A DNA stretch of 11,028 nt from an uncultured Rivibacter sp. (GTDB taxonomy: Bacteria; Pseudomonadota; Gammaproteobacteria; Burkholderiales; Burkholderiaceae). This document shows, in pieces, positions 1 to 7,401 of this stretch (the stretch's first letter is position 1; each line of letters begins with the position of its first letter). The notes below the pieces were generated by a model, which searched no databases, was not told the origin of the DNA, and saw only the letters and a list, made by a program, of their open reading frames with translations. Both the position numbers and the translations under genes were made by a program. The stretch spans positions 1 through 11,028 of the forward strand of contig CAMLNA010000136.1 in NCBI GenBank assembly GCA_946481025.1. The letters are read 5' to 3'.

Positions 1-16
1 CCTAGACTGCGCCCCC

Positions 17-886
17 ATGACCACCCTCACCAGCCTCACCACGCGCGACGGGCTCGAGCTGCACCTGCGCCACTGGCCCTTGCCCGCGGGCACCCGGCCG
101 CGCGGCCAGGTGGTGCTCGTGCACGGGCTGGGCGAACACATCGGCCGCTACGTGCACGTGGGGGCGATGCTCAACGCGGCCGGCTGGGAAGCGACCGGCT
201 ACGACCAGCGCGGACACGGCCGCTCGCCCGGCCCGCGCGGTGGCCTGGCACAGGGCGACGACCTGCTGTGGGACCTGGCCGCGCTCGTCGATCACCTGCG
301 CCACCAGCACCCGGACCAGCCGCTGGTGCTACTGGGCCACAGCATGGGCGGCCTGGTGGTGGGGCGTTTCGTGGCCGAGCAGGCGCAGGCTGCGGGCGCA
401 CCGCGCGCCGGCTGGGCCCGGCCGGTGGATGCGCTGGTGATGTCGTCGCCCGCGCTGGACCCCGGCATGAACGCGCTGCAGAGGCAGCTGCTGGGCCTGA
501 TGGGTGCGGTGGCACCGAACACCGCGGTCGGCAACGGGCTGGATCCCGCCTGGGTGTCGCGCGATGCGGCCGTGGTGGCCGCCTACAAGGCCGACCCGCT
601 GGTGCACGACCGGGTGACCGCGAAGCTGGTGCGCTTCATCGTCGATGGCGGCGAAGTGACGCGCGCCCGGGCCGCCGCCTGGAACACGCCGACGCTGCTC
701 ATGTGGGCCGGCGCCGACCGCTGCGTGGCGCCGCGCGGCAGCGCCGCCTTTGCCAACGCCGCGCCGCCGGGCGTGGTCGCGCATCACGAGCTCACGCAGC
801 TGTCGCACGAGATCTTCAACGAGCCCGAGCAGGCGCAGGTGCTGCAGCGGCTGCGCGAGTGGCTCGACGTCACGTTCCCGCGCTGA
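17..886 (+). CDS. Alpha/beta hydrolase, monoacylglycerol lipase-like
   Basis: This 289-residue protein has the serine-hydrolase layout of the monoacylglycerol lipase / lysophospholipase family (Hydrolase_4 type). An oxyanion-side HGLGEH motif lies at residues 36-41, followed by YDQRGHGRS at 62-70. The nucleophile elbow GHSMGG is at 107-112 with Ser109, the acid is Asp234 in GADRCV, and the base is His264 in LSHEIFNE, so the triad is complete. No signal peptide or membrane segment is visible, which points to a cytosolic esterase acting on monoglycerides or similar esters; the substrate is inferred from the family only. The ATG at 17 is chosen because the protein begins right at the family's usual N-terminus. 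Only 16 upstream bases are present and they hold no clear Shine-Dalgarno site. The 3' end overlaps the convergent pirin gene by 17 bp. Confidence 0.9.
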   Translation: MTTLTSLTTRDGLELHLRHWPLPAGTRPRGQVVLVHGLGEHIGRYVHVGAMLNAAGWEATGYDQRGHGRSPGPRGGLAQGDDLLWDLAALVDHLRHQHPDQPLVLLGHSMGGLVVGRFVAEQAQAAGAPRAGWARPVDALVMSSPALDPGMNALQRQLLGLMGAVAPNTAVGNGLDPAWVSRDAAVVAAYKADPLVHDRVTAKLVRFIVDGGEVTRARAAAWNTPTLLMWAGADRCVAPRGSAAFANAAPPGVVAHHELTQLSHEIFNEPEQAQVLQRLREWLDVTFPR

Positions 887-1634
887 GACGCGGTTCGTCC
901 GTCAGCGCGGGCAGGTCGAACAGCAGCAGCTCGCTGGTGCCCGCGTGCGCCGCGCCGAGTTCGAACCGGGCGGCCTCGCGCCAGGCGACCGCATCGCCGG
1001 CCTCCAGTGCAACGGCGGGCCCGGGTGCCTGCGGGCCGAGTCCGACTTGCCCGGTGGCCACGTGCAGGTAGGCGCTGCGCCCCGGCTCGGGCACGAAGGA
1101 AAGTGCCGACCGCGCCGGCAGGGCGGCACGCCACACCCGGGCGTCCTGATCGATGCGCAGGCTGCCGTCGCGGCCATCGGGCGAGGCGATCAGCTGCCAG
1201 CGGCCCCGGCGCGCGGCCGGATCGAAACGCCGGTGCTCGATGCGTGGAGCGGTTCCGTGCCGGCGCGGCAGCAGCCACAGCTGCAGGTGATGGTCCACCG
1301 CATCCGGCAAGGCGTTCATCTGGCTGTGCCGGATGCCGGCGCCCGCGCTCATCAGCAGCACGTCGTCGGGCTGCACGACCAGCGAGTGGCCCAGGCTGTC
1401 GGCATGCGCGATCGCGCCTGACAACGGCAGCATCAGGATCTCCATGTCGCGGTGCGGATGCATCGGAAAGCCGGCGCCGGGCTGGATGCGGTCGTCGTTG
1501 AGCACGCGCAGCACGCCGAAGCCCATCCGCGCGGGATCACGGTAGTCGCCGAAGGCGAAGCTGAAGCGCGCGTCGAGCCCCTCGGTGTGCTGGGTGCCCC
1601 GGGTCCGGGCGCGGCGCAGGTCCATCGCTTGCAT
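870..1634 (-). CDS. Pirin family protein (bicupin), Glu-to-Gln at a metal ligand
   Basis: This 254-residue protein is a pirin-family bicupin, related to E. coli YhhW. The N-terminal cupin carries HPHRDME, with His59 and His61, and the later motif GIRHSQMN with His103. Pirins normally bind Fe through three His and one Glu in HPH...HxE. Here the last position is Gln105, read from a CAG codon, so one usual ligand is changed. Family members act as quercetin 2,3-dioxygenases or redox/transcription cofactors; the actual role here is unknown. The ATG at 1634 is preceded by AGGGAG five bases upstream, a strong start. It lies 17 bp downstream of the EamA transporter stop and is probably co-transcribed with it. 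The stop codon lies inside the 3' end of the convergent hydrolase gene. An open frame continues upstream of this start, but that part only shadows the transporter gene. Confidence 0.9.
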   Translation of the reverse strand: MQAMDLRRARTRGTQHTEGLDARFSFAFGDYRDPARMGFGVLRVLNDDRIQPGAGFPMHPHRDMEILMLPLSGAIAHADSLGHSLVVQPDDVLLMSAGAGIRHSQMNALPDAVDHHLQLWLLPRRHGTAPRIEHRRFDPAARRGRWQLIASPDGRDGSLRIDQDARVWRAALPARSALSFVPEPGRSAYLHVATGQVGLGPQAPGPAVALEAGDAVAWREAARFELGAAHAGTSELLLFDLPALTDEPRLSAGT

Positions 1635-1651
1635 GGGGTCTCCCTGTCGAT

Positions 1652-2593
1652 TCAGCGCTGCACGGGCAACGTCGCTGCCGGCATGGGCGCCGTGCGCTGC
1701 ATCCACCAGAAGCCCGCGACGATGAGCGCGGCGGCCGGGGCCAGCTGCCACGGCAGCCGCTCGCCGAGCAGCAGGGTGCCCAGCAGCGCGGCGCACAGCG
1801 CCATGGCATAGCCGATGAAGCTCATCGTCATGGCGTCGGCACGCTGCTGCAGGCGGAAATACAAGAGCATGGCCAGCGGAGCAGCCGCCATCTGGGCGGC
1901 GACATAAGGCCAGGCATGGGACGGCACGGCGGGGGCACCGGTCGCAAGCCAGGCCGGCAACAACAGGGCCGCCGCGCCGGCGGCAGTGGCCACGCCCAGC
2001 CATTCGGCTGCCACGCGCTGCGGCAGGCACCGCGCGCGGAACACGTTGCCGCCGGCAAGCGACAGCGGAATGGCAAGCAGACCGACTGCAGCCTCGGGGC
2101 GCAACGCACCCTCGGCGACGCGGGAACTCGCCAGCCAGAACGCGCCGGCGAAGGCCAGCACCACGGCGCACAGGCGCTGCCAGCGCAAGGGCTCGAAGCC
2201 GAGCAGCAGCATCAGCCCGAGGGTGAACAGCGGCGGCAGGGTGTAGGCCAGCGCGGTGATGCTGGCGCCGGCTTCCACCGCCACCCAGGCCGCCAGCGTA
2301 TTGGGCACCGCGCTGCCCAGCAGGCCCGCCAGCAGTCCGAAGCGCAGCAGCCGCACCGGCGCCGCCGGCAACCCGTGGCGGCGCCATGCCAGCAGGCCCA
2401 GCACCACCACGGTGGACAGCGCCGGCCACAACGCAAAAGCGAGCGGTGCGGCGCCGTGGGCGACCGCCTGCTTGCCCAGCGGCACGCCCACGCCGAGCGC
2501 AAAGCCGGTGGCGGCCAGCAGGGCCCAGGGCGGCGAGGAAGGAGCAGTCGGTTGCATGGCGGTCGTCTCCGGGACGTGGGTCGATGTGTTCAC
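1652..2593 (-). CDS. DMT superfamily (EamA) transporter
   Basis: This 313-residue, very hydrophobic protein has about ten predicted membrane segments in two EamA-type halves (roughly residues 22-155 and 165-300). Each half ends in the family's typical acidic pattern: GFEPLRWQ near 132-139 and LLGERLPWQ near 275-283. It is therefore an inner-membrane drug/metabolite exporter-type permease; substrates of this family (amino acids, metabolites, drugs) cannot be told from sequence. Two starts compete: GTG at 2593 with AAAGGAA nine bases upstream, and ATG at 2557 with GGAG nine bases upstream, which would remove 12 residues before the first membrane helix. The longer form is given. It is divergent from a LysR regulator gene across 68 bp and sits upstream of pirin in a likely two-gene operon. 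Confidence 0.9.
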   Translation of the reverse strand: MNTSTHVPETTAMQPTAPSSPPWALLAATGFALGVGVPLGKQAVAHGAAPLAFALWPALSTVVVLGLLAWRRHGLPAAPVRLLRFGLLAGLLGSAVPNTLAAWVAVEAGASITALAYTLPPLFTLGLMLLLGFEPLRWQRLCAVVLAFAGAFWLASSRVAEGALRPEAAVGLLAIPLSLAGGNVFRARCLPQRVAAEWLGVATAAGAAALLLPAWLATGAPAVPSHAWPYVAAQMAAAPLAMLLYFRLQQRADAMTMSFIGYAMALCAALLGTLLLGERLPWQLAPAAALIVAGFWWMQRTAPMPAATLPVQR

Positions 2594-2601
2594 TGTAGAA
2601 A

Positions 2602-2608
2602 TTCCTTT
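2602..2608 (-). promoter_or_regulatory. Shine-Dalgarno site for the GTG start of the EamA gene
   Basis: On the minus strand this reads AAAGGAA, with the AGGA core nine bases before the GTG at 2593. It supports the longer form of the transporter. A second site (GGAG, 2567-2570) is equally well spaced for the ATG at 2557, so the choice stays open. Confidence 0.5.
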
Positions 2609-2633
2609 GGGGCAGTGGTTAGCATCCAGCGGA

Positions 2634-2645
2634 ACTTGATCAGGT
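2634..2645. promoter_or_regulatory. Candidate operator in the lysR-EamA divergent region
   Basis: The 12-base quasi-palindrome ACTTGATCAGGT (10 of 12 positions symmetric, core TGATCA) lies in the 68-bp gap between the divergent LysR and transporter genes. LysR proteins usually bind dyads in exactly such gaps, near their own start. However, the classic T-N11-A spacing is not clearly met. The dyad is real; its role as an operator is inferred and weak. Confidence 0.3.
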
Positions 2646-2661
2646 CGCCTTTGGAATCAAT

Positions 2662-3573
2662 ATGAGCCAGCCTTCCCTGCAGGGCATGCGCGCCTTCCGC
2701 GCTGTCGTCGAACAGAAGTCGTTCAAGCGTGCCGGGGTGCGGCTGGGCCTGGGCGGCAGCGCGGTCAGCAAGCTGGTGGCCGGGTTGGAGCAGGAGCTGG
2801 GCGCGCTGCTGCTGCAGCGCACGACCCGCACGCTCGCACTCACCGAGGCTGGTGAAGGCTTCTACGAGTCGGTGGTGCGGGTGCTGGACGAGACCGAGTC
2901 CGCCGTCGAGCGGCTGCGCGAGCAGGGAGGCCGACCCACCGGGCGGTTGCGCGTTTCGGTGCCCACCTCCTTCGCGCTGCGCTGGCTGTCGCCGCGGCTG
3001 CCGGATTTCATGGTCCGCTACCCCGGCCTGGAGCTGGACCTGGCCCTGAACGACCGGTTCGTGGACCTGGTGGCCGAACGTTTCGACTGCGCATTGCGGG
3101 TGAGCAGCGCACTCGACGACTCATCGCTGTACGCCCGGCGCCTGGGGCAGATGCCGCGGGTGCTGGTGGCGTCGCCGCGCTACCTGAAGGGGGCGCCGCC
3201 GCTGCGCGCCCCGGCCGACCTGGCCGACCACCAGACGCTGGTCTATGCCACCTCCGGCACCGGCAGCCGCTGGCCGTTCGTGGTGCAGGGCCGGCCGCTC
3301 AGCGTGCCGGTGACCGGCCGGCTGCAGGTGGACAACAGCCTGATGCTGCGCGAGGCGCTGCTCGCCGGACTGGGCGTGACATTGACGCCGCTGTTCGTGG
3401 TGGACGACCTGCTGGCCTCGCGCAAGCTGGTGGCGCTGCTGCCGAAGTGCATGCCGCCGGCGCATGGCGTGTTCGGCGTGACGACGCAGCGGCGCCACCT
3501 GCCGATGAAGGTGCAGTGCTTTCTGGACTTCGTCGAGGCTGCCTTGCGCGAAAGCGGCCCGGGCGAGGGCTGA
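2662..3573 (+). CDS. LysR family transcriptional regulator
   Basis: This 303-residue protein is a full-length LysR regulator. The N-terminal winged helix-turn-helix spans about residues 5-64: MRAFRAVVEQKSF, the recognition-helix stretch GSAVSKLVAGLEQELG, and the wing LLQRTTRTLALTEAG. A linker helix runs to about 90, and the periplasmic-binding-protein-like effector domain covers about 92-298, opening with GRLRVSVPTSFALRWLSP. The pattern is that of the CrgA/DmlR-type subgroup. The ATG at 2662 is preceded by GGAA five bases upstream. It is divergent from the EamA transporter and pirin genes, the usual arrangement for a LysR protein and its target, so it probably controls export of its own inducer. 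The inducer is unknown. Its stop lies 4 bp from the convergent hipA stop with no terminator between. Confidence 0.93.
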   Translation: MSQPSLQGMRAFRAVVEQKSFKRAGVRLGLGGSAVSKLVAGLEQELGALLLQRTTRTLALTEAGEGFYESVVRVLDETESAVERLREQGGRPTGRLRVSVPTSFALRWLSPRLPDFMVRYPGLELDLALNDRFVDLVAERFDCALRVSSALDDSSLYARRLGQMPRVLVASPRYLKGAPPLRAPADLADHQTLVYATSGTGSRWPFVVQGRPLSVPVTGRLQVDNSLMLREALLAGLGVTLTPLFVVDDLLASRKLVALLPKCMPPAHGVFGVTTQRRHLPMKVQCFLDFVEAALRESGPGEG

Positions 3574-3577
3574 GCGG

Positions 3578-4837
3578 CTACGGCTCCTTCGAGAACGCCC
3601 GCCGCTGATCGCGCAGGAAGTCGCGGTCGATCTGCTGCGCATGGAACTCGATGTCGCGTGCGGTGACGCCCTGCGCGGCGAAGTGGCGCTGCCAGCCGGC
3701 CACCACGGCGGCCACGCGCGACACCTCGGCCTGCGCCTCGTTCTTCTTCAGCCCGAACAGCACGCTCATCGACAGCGCGTTGTCGAGCGTGGCGTCGGCC
3801 TGGTCTTCGCCCACGCGCATCTGCTGGTAGCCCAGCGCCTGGCCCGACGGCAGCACGTCGAACGCGGGAGACAGCTCGTACTGCTGCGCATCGTTGACCA
3901 GCAGCACGTGGTTCTTCTCGTGGTCGTCGGTGTTGTCGATCAGGATGTTGAACACCATGCGGCGGAACAGCTCGCGCATCTGCTCGGCGTTCACCCCGCC
4001 TGCGGCCACGCCGCGGCGCCGCAGCAGCTGCGCCAGCTCCGGGTAGCCCAGCGGCTCGGCGGCGGCCTTGAGCGCCACGTTGGCCGACAGCGCATGCAGG
4101 CGGCGCGCGCCGTCGCGGTCGAAACGGCGCACCGCCACTGCATGGCCATGCACCAGGCGCAGCGCGCGGGTGGCGGCCACGCGGATGCCGGCCCGGGCCG
4201 CCAGCGTCATGGTCGCGTGCTCGACGAGTGGCGTATCGGTAGCGTCGCCGTCGGCGAACTTCACCACCCACTCCTCGCCGTCGATGGCGAGCAGGCCCTT
4301 GGGGCGCGCGCCGCCCATGGTGACGCCGGGCGTGACGAGCCGCCGCTGCTCGGCCGCGATCGGCTCGTTGGCCAGCACCTTGTGCACCAGGTCGTGCAGC
4401 AGCGGTGCGTCGGCCAGGCGTGGCAGCGGGCCGATGCGGCGCGGCTCGTAGCGCTCGCGCGAGGTCGAGACGCCCAGGGCGCCGAAACGGTCGTCGCCTG
4501 CGAAATAGAGGTATTCGAGCAGCGACAGGCGCGGCGGCTTGTCGAGGAACTTGATGACACGCTCGCCCCAGCGGTCGGGCCGGGCATCGTCCACTGCGCC
4601 GGCTGCGGTGTCCTTCTCGCTCGGCAGGAACTCCTCGCCGGCCAGCAGCGGCAGGTCCTCGGACAGCGCGAAGCCGCGCGCTATCCAGCCTGCGTCGTAG
4701 CGCAGGGACACACCACGCGAGGTGCGCACCGTGTTGAGCTCACCGATCAGCACCGGCTGCTCGGGGCGGGTGAGCAGCCAGAGGTAGAGCTGGTCGACCG
4801 GCTTGTAGCGGACTGCTGCCTCGGCACGCGTGTTCAT
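3578..4837 (-). CDS. hipA: HipA-family serine/threonine kinase toxin
   Basis: This 419-residue protein is a HipA toxin kinase, close to the length of E. coli HipA (about 440). The N-terminal HipA_N-like part includes RYDAGWIARG (46-55) and the RPDRWGERVI stretch (86-95). Kinase features follow in order: the Gly-rich loop MGGARPKG (174-181), a lysine in WVVKF (Lys193), the catalytic motif NTDDHEKN (302-309, Asp304 and Asn309), and the metal-binding PAFDVLP (Asp327). E. coli HipA phosphorylates GltX and causes dormancy; the target here is inferred only by family. The residue aligned with the autophosphorylated Ser150 of E. coli appears to be Thr173, and no serine occurs from 160 to 195. The ATG at 4837 overlaps the hipB stop as ATGA and has GAGG five bases upstream inside hipB, so its translation is coupled to the antitoxin. 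An upstream frame extension only shadows hipB. Confidence 0.93.
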   Translation of the reverse strand: MNTRAEAAVRYKPVDQLYLWLLTRPEQPVLIGELNTVRTSRGVSLRYDAGWIARGFALSEDLPLLAGEEFLPSEKDTAAGAVDDARPDRWGERVIKFLDKPPRLSLLEYLYFAGDDRFGALGVSTSRERYEPRRIGPLPRLADAPLLHDLVHKVLANEPIAAEQRRLVTPGVTMGGARPKGLLAIDGEEWVVKFADGDATDTPLVEHATMTLAARAGIRVAATRALRLVHGHAVAVRRFDRDGARRLHALSANVALKAAAEPLGYPELAQLLRRRGVAAGGVNAEQMRELFRRMVFNILIDNTDDHEKNHVLLVNDAQQYELSPAFDVLPSGQALGYQQMRVGEDQADATLDNALSMSVLFGLKKNEAQAEVSRVAAVVAGWQRHFAAQGVTARDIEFHAQQIDRDFLRDQRRAFSKEP

Positions 4838-5232
4838 CTGGGCCTCGCTTTCGTGGCGGCCGGGCCGGGCGAGGCCGTCTTGCGCGCCAGCCGCGCCTCG
4901 GCCGAAGCGGCCGAGCGCACCGCACGGCGCTTCACTGCCTCGCGAACGTCCATCTCCAGTGCGCCGCGGTCGTGGGCCGGGTCGGCCAGTTCGGGCAGCG
5001 ACTGCACCCGGCCCATGAGCCACAGCGCGGTGGCGTAGATGCCGATGCTCACGCCGGCATCCCCTTGCTCCATGCGGATGAGCGTGGGCACCGAAACGCC
5101 CAGCCGCTGCGCCCACAGCCGCTGCGACTCCTTGCGGCGCACGCGCGCAATGGCCAGGTTGGCGCCCAGCCGCCGCAGGGCCTCGGAGGCGGCAGGCGGC
5201 AGGGAGGCAAGGGCTAGAGGATTTCTTGACAT
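4834..5232 (-). CDS. hipB: HipB-type helix-turn-helix antitoxin with a basic tail
   Basis: This 132-residue protein has a Cro/CI-type helix-turn-helix over about residues 18-75: LGANLAIARVRRKES, then QRLGVSVPTLIRMEQG as the turn and recognition helix. It lies directly upstream of hipA with an ATGA overlap, so it is the antitoxin and probable autorepressor. The ATG at 5232 is the first methionine of the domain's reading frame. No Shine-Dalgarno site precedes it, and a plausible promoter ends almost at the ATG. From about residue 96 to the end the protein is rich in Arg, Lys and Ala (KRRAVRSAASAEARLARK), probably disordered, making it longer than E. coli HipB (88 residues). That tail could contact DNA, HipA or the protease that degrades it; none of these is shown by sequence. 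Confidence 0.88.
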   Translation of the reverse strand: MSRNPLALASLPPAASEALRRLGANLAIARVRRKESQRLWAQRLGVSVPTLIRMEQGDAGVSIGIYATALWLMGRVQSLPELADPAHDRGALEMDVREAVKRRAVRSAASAEARLARKTASPGPAATKARPR

Positions 5233-5239
5233 TACATAT

Positions 5240-5267
5240 AGTTTATCGATTCGGCCGTTTTGGTCAA
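5240..5267 (-). promoter_or_regulatory. Predicted hipBA promoter
   Basis: On the minus strand TTGACC (plus 5262-5267) is spaced 16 bases from TAAACT (plus 5240-5245), matching sigma-70 -35 (5 of 6) and -10 (4 of 6). It lies in the most AT-rich stretch of the window. A start point about 5-8 bases downstream falls at 5232-5235, at or just before the hipB ATG at 5232, giving a leaderless or near-leaderless mRNA. TTTATCGAT (5242-5250, overlapping the -10) and TTTATGCGAT (5269-5278, upstream of the -35) are imperfect direct repeats that could be HipB sites; this is speculative. Confidence 0.5.
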
Positions 5268-5313
5268 ATTTATGCGATCTAGAACGCTGCCGCAGCGGGC
5301 ATTGCCGGCTGCC

Positions 5314-5319
5314 TATACT
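5314..5319 (+). promoter_or_regulatory. Candidate -10 element of the M20 peptidase gene
   Basis: TATACT matches the sigma-70 -10 consensus at 5 of 6 positions and stands about 43 bases before the ATG at 5362. No good -35 is seen at the right distance (GC-rich sequence at 5291-5298). The assignment is therefore tentative. Confidence 0.35.
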
Positions 5320-5350
5320 CCCCCACCACCCTCTTTTTGCCCTCCCCACG

Positions 5351-5356
5351 AAGGAG
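5351..5356 (+). promoter_or_regulatory. Shine-Dalgarno site of the M20 peptidase gene
   Basis: AAGGAG lies five bases before the ATG at 5362. It fixes the start there rather than at the in-frame TTG at 5260, which would add 34 residues of unlikely, proline-rich leader. Confidence 0.8.
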
Positions 5357-5361
5357 CCCGA

Positions 5362-6849
<1,488 letters not shown>

Positions 6850-6854
6850 GCAGC

Positions 6855-6890
6855 CGTTGCGTGTGCGCCCGCGGCCGCCTTACCGCAACG
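6855..6890. repeat. Inverted repeat at the M20 / membrane-protein convergent ends
   Basis: CGTTGCG (6855-6861) and CGCAACG (6884-6890) form a perfect 7-bp inverted repeat around a GC-rich 22-base loop. It sits where two convergent genes end and overlaps the last codons of the minus-strand gene. A bidirectional terminator role is possible, but no T-run follows on either strand. Confidence 0.35.
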
Positions 6891-7401
6891 AAGAAGACGA
6901 ACGCATGCGCAGCCGCCACCAGGCGCGCATGCGTTGACCCAGGCGGCGCATCTGCTGCCACGGCGCGCAGCCGCGCACCGCGGCACCGACGCGCGCCTTC
7001 AGCGCCACCCACCACGCCAGCGAGCGCGCGAACCACGCATAGCGCATCAGCTGCGGCTGGGTGAGCACGAAGAGTCGCCCCACGAGCGCCGTGCCCACCA
7101 GCTTGGCCACCACGATGACCGCCAGGCCGAAAGCCGCATGGCCCTGCCGGATGAACCACAGGGCGGCCAGCTTGACCGGGAAGAGCAGCAGCGTGGGCAG
7201 CAGGAACAGCACCAGCGCCACCGCGGGCGGCGCGTCGCGGATGTGGGCTTCCAGCCAGGCGAAGGGCGGCCACTTCGCCAGCCGGCCGAGCGCCGCCGAC
7301 AGCGGCCGCCAGCCCCATTCCTCGAGGAACACCAGCGCCGCCAGCAGCCCCACGGCCACGCCGCGAAGCGCGCGCCACAACCATCGCAACGGGGCGGGCA
7401 T
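6880..7401 (-). CDS. Small basic membrane protein of unknown function
   Basis: I do not recognise the family of this 173-residue protein. Three hydrophobic stretches look membrane-spanning: about residues 13-28 (GVAVGLLAALVFLEEW, the weakest), 58-84 (ending LLLFPVKLAALWFI) and 88-113 (FGLAVIVVAKLVGTALVG). The C-terminal third is Trp/Arg-rich and strongly basic (RRLGQRMRAWWRLRMR near 152-167), so it probably stays on the cytoplasmic side. The ATG at 7401 overlaps the mtnN stop as TGATG, giving translational re-initiation after mtnN; no separate Shine-Dalgarno site is clear. An in-frame GTG at 7458 would start inside mtnN and is less likely. Codon use is like that of the neighbours, and the coupled position argues that it is a real gene. 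Confidence 0.75.
   Translation of the reverse strand: MPAPLRWLWRALRGVAVGLLAALVFLEEWGWRPLSAALGRLAKWPPFAWLEAHIRDAPPAVALVLFLLPTLLLFPVKLAALWFIRQGHAAFGLAVIVVAKLVGTALVGRLFVLTQPQLMRYAWFARSLAWWVALKARVGAAVRGCAPWQQMRRLGQRMRAWWRLRMRSSSSLR

Noticed and set aside
1635..2429. Upstream in-frame extension of pirin, giving a 519-residue fusion-like frame
   Set aside because: The extra part is Arg/Gly/Ala-rich and overlaps the EamA gene in another frame. The ATG at 1634 has a strong Shine-Dalgarno site and matches the pirin N-terminus.
3641..5038. A 465-codon plus-strand open frame opposite hipBA
   Set aside because: It is a shadow of hipA and hipB, low in complexity with no domain, while the minus strand has clear HipA kinase motifs.
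4838..5116. A HipB-HipA fused open frame extending hipA upstream
   Set aside because: The upstream residues are a frame-shifted shadow of hipB. The ATG at 4837 with its ATGA overlap is the normal hipBA arrangement.
5260..5361. TTG start at 5260 for the M20 peptidase, adding 34 residues
   Set aside because: The added segment is proline-rich and not signal-like, would overlap the promoter region, and AAGGAG marks the ATG at 5362.
6855..6890. Intrinsic terminator between the M20 and membrane-protein genes
   Set aside because: The 7-bp inverted repeat is real, but the loop is 22 bases and no T-run follows on either strand, so I list it only as a repeat.
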